DNA of 19,243 nucleotides from an uncultured Planctomycetaceae bacterium (GTDB taxonomy: Bacteria > Planctomycetota > Planctomycetia > Pirellulales > UBA1268), in assembly GCA_937926325.1 (NCBI GenBank), contig CALAZQ010000222.1:1-19243 (forward strand). The letters run 5' to 3'. Of this stretch, positions 13,974 through 19,243 are shown piece after piece (the first letter of the stretch is position 1; each line of letters starts with the position of its first letter). The notes beneath the pieces are model-generated. The model did no database searches, had not been told where the DNA came from, and worked only from the letters and a program-made list of their open reading frames with translations. The translations under genes were made by a program, and so were the position numbers.

Positions 13974-15676
13974 CTGCTCAACTCCTCGCTCAAGTGAAGC
14001 GCGCCGATGAGGATTTCGAGTGGTATCCCACGACCAACGAGATCCTCGAGGCGTTCGCCGCCGACTGGTACGACCGGCACAACCTGACCCATGACCTTCC
14101 CTCGGATTATTCGGAGAATATCCGCCGAAACGCAAGGTCGCATCGCCTGTTTGAGTTTCACGACGTCTCCGCTCTCGATGTCGGGACCGGAGACGGAAAG
14201 GTTCTCCGCTTCCTCCGCGAGAAGGGAATCGCGCGGGAGTGCTACGTGATCGAGAAGAGCCAAACGCTTCTCTCGACTCTGTCTCGGGATTTCACGATCC
14301 TCGGGACAGACTTCCACGAGCAAACCCTGTGGGACAAATCCGTGGATCTCACGTTCTGCAACCCGCCATACAGCAACTTCTCCGCGTGGGCAGACAAGAT
14401 CATTCGCGAGACGGCATCCGCCGACGTCTACATGGTCCTCCCTGCCCGGTGGGAAACCGACGCACGCATTGCCGAGGCGCTGAAATTCCGGGGCCGCAAG
14501 GCGCGGATCGTAGGAGAGTTTTCCTTCAAGCAGTCCGAGGATCGCAAGGCCAGGGCTCGCGTTCACCTTGTCCATGTCCTGTTCTATCAAGGGGCCGACT
14601 CCCGCTCTGCCTTCGACTGCTTCTTCGACGAGACCTTCTCTCCTCTCGTCGACGGGTGGGAGCGACACGCCGACTTCGAGAAAGAGCAGAAGTGCGAGGC
14701 GAATCAGGCGGTAGGCGCTCTCGTCGACCGCGGCGACTTCGTTTCCGCCCTCGTCGCCCTTTACGGGAAGGAGATGCAGCAGATCCGCGAAGCCTATCTT
14801 CACCTGTGCTCGGTCGACATTGGCTTGCTCAAAGAGTTGGAGATCACGATCCCCGGTATCCGGAAGACTCTCGCGGAGCGGTTCGACAACCTGAAAAAGC
14901 ACTACTGGAAACTTCTCTTCGACAACATGGACAAGCTGACGTCGCGCCTCACCACGGCGACGCGCGAAGACATGCTCCGGCGCCTCTTCGCTCACAACAA
15001 CGTCGACTTCACCCTCGGGAACATTCTCACCATCGTCGTGTGGGCGATCGAGAACGCCAACGAATACATCGATAGCCAACTGATCGCCACCTACGCGGAG
15101 ATGGTCGAGGGCGCCAACGTCATCAACTACAACAGCAACCAGAGGACGCTGAAATTCGATCGCTGGCGGTACAAGCAGGGAGAATCCAGCGCGAGCCACT
15201 TCAAGCTCGATTATCGGCTTGTTTTGTCCGGCGGCTGGAAGGGCATGTGCAACAGCCCGTATTCGTTTGAGCAAAGCGAATTCAACGGACTCTCCAAGGG
15301 CGCCTGGACGCTTCTCTGCGATCTCCTGACGATCGCGAACAATCTTGGGTTCCCCACGTCCTGCCACCCCCGCCAATACCAATGGTCCGCCGGGAAGGCA
15401 GAGTATTTCTTCTTCGAGGCGGGGCTCGGGAAAACCGAAGAACTGATGAAGGTCCGGTGCTTCAAGAACGGGAACATGCACCTTCAACTGCACCCCTCCT
15501 TCATGCTCGCCCTGAACGTCGAACACGGGCGCCTCAAGGGGTGGGTGCATTCGCGGAAAGAGGCGGTGGCCGAACTCGACGACATGGACGCGCGCCTCTA
15601 TTTCGACAAGAACCAGAAACTCTCCATCGAATCTCTCGGTCTGGCGCTGCCCGACCACAACACGCAAAACCAATGA
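13970..15676 (+). CDS. DNA methyltransferase (NPPY type) with DUF4942-like C-terminus (568 aa)
   Basis: The N-terminal half is a class I SAM-dependent methyltransferase. Motif I is SALDVGTGDGKVLRFL (about residues 67-82) and the catalytic motif IV is DLTFCNPPYSNF (126-137), the NPPY signature of adenine-N6 or cytosine-N4 DNA methylation. The C-terminal half (from about residue 300) resembles DUF4942, a domain fused to phage methyltransferases, with FDNLKKHYWKLLFDNMDKLT and DFTLGNILTIVVWAIEN. It probably modifies phage DNA to evade host restriction, or changes gene expression. ATG 13970 overlaps the zinc-ribbon stop; a GGAGGTG lies about 17 nt upstream. An upstream in-frame ATG at 13916 lies inside the zinc-ribbon gene and is not preferred. 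Target sequence is unknown. Confidence 0.85.
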   Translation: MTAQLLAQVKRADEDFEWYPTTNEILEAFAADWYDRHNLTHDLPSDYSENIRRNARSHRLFEFHDVSALDVGTGDGKVLRFLREKGIARECYVIEKSQTLLSTLSRDFTILGTDFHEQTLWDKSVDLTFCNPPYSNFSAWADKIIRETASADVYMVLPARWETDARIAEALKFRGRKARIVGEFSFKQSEDRKARARVHLVHVLFYQGADSRSAFDCFFDETFSPLVDGWERHADFEKEQKCEANQAVGALVDRGDFVSALVALYGKEMQQIREAYLHLCSVDIGLLKELEITIPGIRKTLAERFDNLKKHYWKLLFDNMDKLTSRLTTATREDMLRRLFAHNNVDFTLGNILTIVVWAIENANEYIDSQLIATYAEMVEGANVINYNSNQRTLKFDRWRYKQGESSASHFKLDYRLVLSGGWKGMCNSPYSFEQSEFNGLSKGAWTLLCDLLTIANNLGFPTSCHPRQYQWSAGKAEYFFFEAGLGKTEELMKVRCFKNGNMHLQLHPSFMLALNVEHGRLKGWVHSRKEAVAELDDMDARLYFDKNQKLSIESLGLALPDHNTQNQ

Positions 15677-15702
15677 AACAACCACTCCAATCGACATCAT
15701 GA
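15673..15702 (+). other. Nine-codon bridging mini-ORF
   Basis: ATGAAACAACCA opens at the methyltransferase stop (ATGA) and the ORF (MKQPLQSTS) ends in an ATGA that is the start of the next gene. Ribosomes could pass through it by termination-reinitiation, preserving the chain of 4-bp overlaps. Whether the peptide itself matters is unknown. Confidence 0.4.
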
Positions 15703-15971
15703 TCGAAAACGTACGCGGAACTATCATCGGGGGCGATCCAGTCGTTTGGGTCGCCCTCGTCGCCCCGAACGGAAACATTCAACGAACCGGAACCATTCCC
15801 GCGTTCCCAACGCATTCCGCGACCGACCGCGCTATCGCGTGGGCTCGCGAGATGCGCGAGGCTCTGTTCTCCGTCCAATGCGGAGACGGCCTACCCCTGC
15901 GCGACCACCCCGAGATCCTCGAGGAGTGCTACGGAAAGGGGGAGTGGGACGTCCGGATCCACGACCAATGA
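15699..15971 (+). CDS. Hypothetical protein in methyltransferase operon (90 aa)
   Basis: No family is recognised. The N-terminal half is beta-rich (VRGTIIGGDPVVWVALVAPN), followed by a helix (ATDRAIAWAREMREALF) and a short acidic C-terminal region. The soluble alpha/beta character and the strand-strand-helix order would suit a small accessory or inhibitor protein, but this is only a shape argument. The start is ATG 15699, shared with the stop of the nine-codon bridge, and the stop overlaps the next ATG. Not recognisable as an enzyme. Confidence 0.7.
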   Translation: MIENVRGTIIGGDPVVWVALVAPNGNIQRTGTIPAFPTHSATDRAIAWAREMREALFSVQCGDGLPLRDHPEILEECYGKGEWDVRIHDQ

Positions 15972-16447
15972 AACCAACTGACGATATGCATCTCACTGAC
16001 GACGAACTCATCCGGCGCGGATACACGCGCCGCTACGAATACGAAACCTTCCCTCTCCGCTTTGTCGACGAAACGCTTCGCTTCTGCGACAACCCGGACG
16101 CCTACATTTCCGACGGTGAAATGACGCGCGAACTGCGAAGGATTCTCGACCACGGCTTCCGCTGGATCCGCTCCGACGGTGACTCGGCTATCTTCGAGCG
16201 CGTCACTTGGGCGAAACCCTCCCCGCCTGACGACGAGCCCCCTGCTTATACGCCCCGCGGCGAAAGCGGCGTGCCGCTCGAGAAAAGGGACTCGCCCTGG
16301 CTCGGTTGCCTCCTTGCGGAGCTGAAGGCATTGGACGGCAACGGGTGGGCGATCGCCACTGATGGATCGTTGGATCACCTGCCGAACGCCGATGTCCTAG
16401 CCATTATCGAGGAATCGATCAATGCAATCCGGAGCAACGACTCATGA
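15968..16447 (+). CDS. Hypothetical protein (159 aa)
   Basis: The start is ATG 15968 by ATGA overlap with the preceding gene; the longer frame upstream is the shadow of that gene. The product is acidic with aromatic residues: LTDDELIRRGYTRRYEYETF, then DHGFRWIRSDGDSAIFERV, a proline-rich linker (KPSPPDDEPPAYTPRGE) and a C-terminal helical segment (LLAELKALDGNGWAI, VLAIIEESINAI). It looks like two small domains joined by the flexible linker. No catalytic signature or cysteine cluster was seen. It is an operon partner of the methyltransferase with unknown function. Confidence 0.7.
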   Translation: MKPTDDMHLTDDELIRRGYTRRYEYETFPLRFVDETLRFCDNPDAYISDGEMTRELRRILDHGFRWIRSDGDSAIFERVTWAKPSPPDDEPPAYTPRGESGVPLEKRDSPWLGCLLAELKALDGNGWAIATDGSLDHLPNADVLAIIEESINAIRSNDS

Positions 16448-16761
16448 GCGAAGAACAAGACCACCTGTTCGATCTCTCCGAGGAATGCCCGACCCGCGGC
16501 GAACTCCGTGCCAAGCGCGCGGCAGAACGACGCAAAGAAAAGGCGGTTCGAAGTGAGAAATGGCGACGAAAGAACTCCGAACGCGACCGGGCTCGACGCG
16601 AAAAGGAGCGACTATACCCGTCAAAATCCTGCTGCATTCACTGGTATGCGGCCGGGCACGGGATGGATTATTGTAGCAACTGCAAAGAACCCATTTCGCT
16701 CACTGCGATCCGTGATCGCGACGAGCGCGGAATCACCTATGAAGACAAACACCCAACCTGA
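16444..16761 (+). CDS. Small basic protein with C-terminal cysteine cluster (105 aa)
   Basis: Residues 18-57 are a highly charged helix rich in arginine, lysine and glutamate (RAKRAAERRKEKAVRSEKW), probably a coiled coil or nucleic-acid-binding helix. The C-terminal part has SCCIHWYAAGHGMDYCSNC, a likely metal-binding group with CC, two histidines and CxxC. It overlaps its upstream neighbour by ATGA, with GGAG at a usable distance. The next gene starts 23 nt before its end. The resemblance to zinc-binding phage DNA-associated proteins is general only; the function is unknown. Confidence 0.68.
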   Translation: MSEEQDHLFDLSEECPTRGELRAKRAAERRKEKAVRSEKWRRKNSERDRARREKERLYPSKSCCIHWYAAGHGMDYCSNCKEPISLTAIRDRDERGITYEDKHPT

Positions 16762-16966
16762 ACACTGCTCCATTTGCGGCAACCCGATCCCGACCCACGG
16801 CGGCGTCTCCGACAATCGCGGCGGCTACGTGCATCTCATTTGCCGTGCCAACCGCGCTGCATCGGTGTCGCTGACCGTCTTTGCTGACGGCGCCCAGGCG
16901 ATCGAGAACTCTGCCGGCCGGTGCGAGGATGCTCCTTGCTGCGGATGCTGCGGACCCATCACATGA
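16739..16966 (+). CDS. Small cysteine-rich putative zinc-binding protein (75 aa)
   Basis: Starts at ATG 16739 inside the end of the previous gene (23-nt overlap); the longer frame upstream is its shadow. The N-terminus has EHCSICGNPIPTHGG followed by YVHLIC, a treble-clef or LIM-like cysteine/histidine pattern. The C-terminus RCEDAPCCGCC has five more cysteines that could bind a second metal. It is the third cysteine-rich product in the operon. It could bind nucleic acid or a host protein. The next gene starts in its stop codon. Confidence 0.65.
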   Translation: MKTNTQPEHCSICGNPIPTHGGVSDNRGGYVHLICRANRAASVSLTVFADGAQAIENSAGRCEDAPCCGCCGPIT

Positions 16967-17235
16967 CAGACCCACTCGACAAATATCTCACACCAACGCT
17001 GGACGATCTTTCCCGCGATCTCGAAATCGATCTCGCCGGGGTTTCCCCCGACGACTTCCCCGACTACGACCTTTGCATGGTCCTTGTCCCTGACGATCTC
17101 CGCGACGACCCCGACCTCGAGGCCGCCATGGAGGAGCGCTTCCGGGTGAGCGAATCTACCAACGGTCGCTGTGTCCTGGCGCTCTGCGAGGAGTCCGGCG
17201 CCGGCGTGATTCGCCTCCTCGACACTGACGGCTAA
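16963..17235 (+). CDS. Acidic hypothetical protein (90 aa), last gene of operon
   Basis: Starts at ATG 16963 via ATGA overlap; an in-frame ATG at 16921 lies inside the upstream gene. The product is very acidic: LTPTLDDLSRDLEIDLAGV, then SPDDFPDYDLCMVLVPDDL and EAAMEERFRVSE. DNA-mimic or inhibitor proteins of phages can look like this, but no specific family is recognised and the idea is inference from charge alone. The operon appears to end here, with the palindromic hairpin at 17318-17343 downstream. Confidence 0.68.
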   Translation: MTDPLDKYLTPTLDDLSRDLEIDLAGVSPDDFPDYDLCMVLVPDDLRDDPDLEAAMEERFRVSESTNGRCVLALCEESGAGVIRLLDTDG

Positions 17236-17257
17236 CACATTTCACCAACGGGCTCTT

Positions 17258-17291
17258 CACTATATTTAGTTAGGAATAGTTAAGTATAGTG
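17258..17291. promoter_or_regulatory. AT-rich dyad with phased TAGTTA repeats
   Basis: CACTATA (17258-17264) and TATAGTG (17285-17291) form an inverted repeat around two direct TAGTTA units at 17267 and 17277, exactly 10 bp apart, hence on one face of the helix. TAGTTAAG (17277-17284) recurs in inverted form at 17408-17415 before the next gene. The segment is a candidate operator. Confidence 0.45.
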
Positions 17292-17317
17292 GGGAAACCG
17301 CGTGGGGCGCGTTTGTG

Positions 17318-17343
17318 AAAATCTCATTACGTAATGAGATTTT
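17318..17343. terminator. Perfect 26-bp palindrome with T tract (copy 4 of CATTACGTAATG)
   Basis: The core at 17325-17336 is extended by perfect arms to 13 + 13 bp. In RNA it can fold into a hairpin with flanking A and U tracts, so it may end transcription in both directions. It lies 3 bp upstream of the -35 of the next promoter and could equally be an operator. The role is not decided by sequence. Confidence 0.55.
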
Positions 17344-17345
17344 TC

Positions 17346-17374
17346 TTGCCTTGTGTGGGCGAATTGCCCATAAT
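17346..17374 (+). promoter_or_regulatory. Candidate sigma70-type promoter for the 292-aa gene
   Basis: TTGCCT (17346-17351), 17 nt, CATAAT (17369-17374). The spacer contains GGGCGAATTGCCC, a small dyad that could bind a regulator. The gene starts about 50 nt downstream. Confidence 0.55.
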
Positions 17375-17424
17375 CAGGTTGCATGGCGGAATCGGTTTTT
17401 CGCCTTTCTTAACTACCTACCTAT

Positions 17425-18303
17425 ATGAAATATATTGAATTGACTAGCTATCTTGCTTCGCCTCGCGCGGTGCGCAATTCCGCCGTCGTGGCCTGTCTCG
17501 AATCAAGCGCCATCCGATTGCGAGACGGGAACGGAAAGCCTCGCGCCATGGTATCGCGAGAGGCCATCTTCGCGGCTCGCATGACAGCCGCGGCCCTTCG
17601 CGAATTCACGTGCCCCAAACGCCACAACGGGGCAATTCAGGTTTCCCCCAATGAAGTGCCTGATATGTTCCAAGCGATCATGCAAGCGCTAATCCGTGGT
17701 GACCTTTTCCGCGTGATCGCGTGCGATCATGAGGCGGAAACATACGCGGTGCGCGTTGCCTTTCGCGCGGCACGTGCCGCGATTGGCGCGGGAAATTCCC
17801 GCCAGCGAACACGCGTGGTATCGGAGAGTCGGCAATTGTACTGCAAGGGCGCGGAGACGGCAGGCGAGACGGTTTCTCTCTACGCTACCACGCCCGACGC
17901 GCGGACGGATCCTGCGCGCGTCCTGTTTGGTGAGGGGCGCCCGAATCACGCGGCAATCGTTCGGCACGCGTCCCGCATCCGCCAAGCTCTCGACTGCATG
18001 TACAACCTAGAGACGGGCGAGCGTGGGGCGGACGAGTCTCGAAAGGCGCGAGACAAGCGCAACCGCGCGGAGACGTTACTTAGGCTGGCAATGCGCGAGG
18101 CTACAGGGGACGCAACCGGATGGGACGAACTGCCCGCCAGGTGGCTTCCCCGTGATGGCTCGCGCGCGGAACAAATCCGTAGCGGCAACGCGCGCGCACG
18201 GTCTAAGGCATGGTTTGCGGAGTACCACGCGGCAGGGCTGGCCGAACTGGATAGGCGAGAGACGAAACAAGCGCTTGCTGAAACGCGCGCAACGCTCGCC
18301 TAA
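17425..18303 (+). CDS. Hypothetical phage protein (292 aa)
   Basis: No family is recognised. The first dozen codons are AT-rich, unlike the remainder. The protein is largely helical and arginine-rich, with a single cysteine-histidine cluster (FTCPKRHNG) near residue 61 and scattered cysteines. The central part (ACDHEAETYAVRVAFRAARA) and the C-terminal part (RAEQIRSGNARARSKAWFAEY) are basic, which would suit nucleic-acid binding; this is inference. It is a monocistronic unit: candidate promoter upstream, strong terminator downstream. No Shine-Dalgarno precedes the ATG, but the upstream DNA (CTACCTACCTAT) has little structure. Confidence 0.72.
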   Translation: MKYIELTSYLASPRAVRNSAVVACLESSAIRLRDGNGKPRAMVSREAIFAARMTAAALREFTCPKRHNGAIQVSPNEVPDMFQAIMQALIRGDLFRVIACDHEAETYAVRVAFRAARAAIGAGNSRQRTRVVSESRQLYCKGAETAGETVSLYATTPDARTDPARVLFGEGRPNHAAIVRHASRIRQALDCMYNLETGERGADESRKARDKRNRAETLLRLAMREATGDATGWDELPARWLPRDGSRAEQIRSGNARARSKAWFAEYHAAGLAELDRRETKQALAETRATLA

Positions 18304-18334
18304 CACGGACGCAAAGCCTAGCAACGCCACAAGG

Positions 18335-18360
18335 GCGGGCCCGAAAGGGCCCGCTTTTTT
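18335..18360 (+). terminator. Rho-independent terminator after 292-aa gene
   Basis: Eight-bp GC stem GCGGGCCC / GGGCCCGC with a GAAA tetraloop, followed directly by six Ts. Textbook form, 31 nt after the stop codon. Confidence 0.92.
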
Positions 18361-18372
18361 CATTACGTAATG
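18361..18372. promoter_or_regulatory. CATTACGTAATG palindrome, copy 5
   Basis: Perfect core directly after the T tract of the terminator. With the flanking T and A tracts it could form a second, longer hairpin, and it may act as a terminator in the opposite direction or as an operator for the downstream repeats. Confidence 0.6.
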
Positions 18373-18384
18373 AGAAAAATTCTT

Positions 18385-18439
18385 TCACTTTTTTTCGGAA
18401 ACCGCGCGAATAGCGATAACACCGATACCCTATCAGTGA
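18385..18439 (+). repeat. 55-bp direct repeat, copy A
   Basis: Begins TCACTTTTTTTCGG and ends TCAGTGA. It contains TTTCGG, 16 nt, then GATAACACCGATACC. It differs from copy B at three positions. The ends TCACT and AGTGA are inverted. It is a candidate promoter/operator or replication iteron upstream of the last gene. Confidence 0.8.
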
Positions 18440-18491
18440 CAGGGAAAGGTAAACAATCGCGGAAAAGGAAACCGCGCAACGAAAAAGAAAA

Positions 18492-18546
18492 TCACTTTTT
18501 TTCGGAAAACGCGCGAATAGCGATAACACCGACACCCTATAAGTGA
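18492..18546 (+). repeat. 55-bp direct repeat, copy B
   Basis: Same element 107 bp downstream of copy A, with inverted ends TCACTT / AAGTGA and 52 of 55 positions identical. It ends 34 nt before the start codon of the next gene. Between the copies, GGAAACCGCGC at 18467 is a further fragment of the element. Confidence 0.8.
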
Positions 18547-18580
18547 AAGCGACACGCTTTCGAAATAACCTACAAAGAAT

Positions 18581-19243
18581 ATGGCAACGAAAAACGATGA
18601 CATCACGGCAACCATGACGGTTGCGACACTGAAACGGAAAAGCGAAAAAACTCTTACCGGTCTTTTCGTCGAGCGGGCAAACGCGGCCGAACGAATCAAC
18701 TTGACTCTCGGCTTGATCATGGTTGCGCTCGCAACCAAGCTCAAAACGGAGGATGGCAAGGTGATTCGAAAGCACCTCAAGAACGCGGGCGCAAGCGCAA
18801 CCGCGATCGCGAATGCGGAGTATATCCGCGCGTCCTATGGCGCCCTGGTGACCGAGGCGGGAATGAGCGAGTCCGATTTTTGCGATCGGATCACGCATCG
18901 ACTCGCAGTGCAAGTGTGCAATGTTTGCCACCTCCGAACGAAAACCGTCGATCACCCTCTCACCCCTGAGCAGGCGCGTGAGAGGATCGAAAGCGGCGCC
19001 TCCGCTGAGGATCTCGACAGTCTGGGGGAACACGGCAGGACCGTGGCGGAGCAAGAAGCACACGAAAAGCAAGAAGCGGCGGAGAAAGAAGCGGCTGAAA
19101 AAGCGGCGAAGGAGAAAGCGGCGGCGGAATTGGCGGCCCTTCAAAAAAAGGCAGCTGAACTCGAAAAGAGCAACGAGCCCGAGACCGGCGACGAGCCCGA
19201 GACCGGCGACGAGCCCGAGACCGGCGACGAGCCCGAGACCGGC
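18581..19243 (+). CDS. Alanine/glutamate-rich protein with C-terminal tandem repeats (runs off right edge)
   Basis: Open from ATG 18581 to the window end, 221 codons so far. Residues 1-130 form a mixed helical domain (LFVERANAAERINLTLGLIM, then DFCDRITHRLAVQVCNVCHL with a CxxCH pattern). Residues about 145-195 are a long charged coiled coil (EQEAHEKQEAAEKEAAEKAA). From residue 199 it enters a six-residue EPETGD tandem repeat. The upstream region carries two 55-bp repeats, suggesting strong or special control. No family is recognised; the architecture (domain, coiled coil, acidic repeat) suits a DNA- or membrane-associated oligomer. Confidence 0.75.
   Translation, partial: MATKNDDITATMTVATLKRKSEKTLTGLFVERANAAERINLTLGLIMVALATKLKTEDGKVIRKHLKNAGASATAIANAEYIRASYGALVTEAGMSESDFCDRITHRLAVQVCNVCHLRTKTVDHPLTPEQARERIESGASAEDLDSLGEHGRTVAEQEAHEKQEAAEKEAAEKAAKEKAAAELAALQKKAAELEKSNEPETGDEPETGDEPETGDEPETG
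19175..19243 (+). repeat. 18-bp tandem repeat (EPETGD), at least 3.8 copies
   Basis: GAGCCCGAGACCGGCGAC repeats perfectly three times plus 15 nt to the window edge. In-frame, so copy number changes would lengthen or shorten the acidic C-terminal tail without a frameshift. Perfect identity suggests recent expansion. Confidence 0.95.

Noticed and set aside
13943..15778. 611-codon minus-strand open frame opposite the methyltransferase
   Set aside because: Antisense shadow of a gene with clear SAM-binding and NPPY motifs; long antisense frames are common in GC-rich DNA.
17318..18546. CRISPR array or tRNA in the plus-strand intergenic regions
   Set aside because: Only two full 55-bp repeats with no regular spacer series, and no cloverleaf-forming sequence was found.
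18203..19144. 313-codon minus-strand open frame rich in arginine and phenylalanine
   Set aside because: It is the complement of the glutamate/alanine/lysine coiled coil and crosses a terminator and two repeats.

Overview
The window is a piece of a GC-rich, double-stranded DNA tailed-phage (or prophage) genome. The evidence is a contiguous virion-morphogenesis block on the minus strand: lambda-type portal, prohead protease with nested scaffold, major capsid protein, tail tube, tail chaperone and tape measure. No tail sheath lies before the tube gene, so a siphovirus-like non-contractile tail is the best reading. No terminase, integrase, lysis gene or tRNA was seen. The host cannot be named from sequence. 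Many late genes lack a Shine-Dalgarno sequence, which would fit a host from a lineage that uses SD sequences sparingly, but that is inference.

Left block, minus strand, read from about 13.7 kb down to 1. A candidate promoter at 13692-13721 leads into a capsid-cement-like protein, two small proteins and the portal. Three adjacent, very basic proteins with glycine-rich membrane segments follow, one of them carrying a ParB/sulfiredoxin-like domain. Next come the prohead protease with an in-frame internal scaffold start, a repeat-bearing capsid decoration protein and the major capsid protein. A strong hairpin terminator follows the capsid gene. After it come a head-tail connector candidate, a 58-aa overlapping gene, a tail-terminator candidate, the tail tube, the tail assembly chaperone and a tape-measure protein that runs off the left edge.

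Right block, plus strand, 13.79 kb to the end. A divergent operon of seven genes is chained almost entirely by 4-bp ATGA stop/start overlaps. It encodes a small zinc-ribbon protein, an NPPY-type DNA methyltransferase with a DUF4942-like C-terminus and five small unknown proteins, two of them cysteine-rich. A complex intergenic region with a perfect 26-bp palindrome and a sigma70-like promoter precedes a 292-aa unknown gene. That gene ends in a textbook terminator, followed by a pair of 55-bp direct repeats and an alanine/glutamate-rich protein that runs off the right edge in an 18-bp tandem repeat.

Three signals are not explained by ordinary annotation. (1) TTGAC(A/T) lies exactly 14 nt before five late start codons, including the nested scaffold start, and 15 nt before a sixth. 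(2) The 12-bp palindrome CATTACGTAATG occurs five times, mostly at transcription-unit boundaries. (3) Short peptide motifs are shared among the three neighbouring basic membrane proteins. These suggest a phage-specific expression code and an undescribed set of head-associated or ejected membrane proteins.
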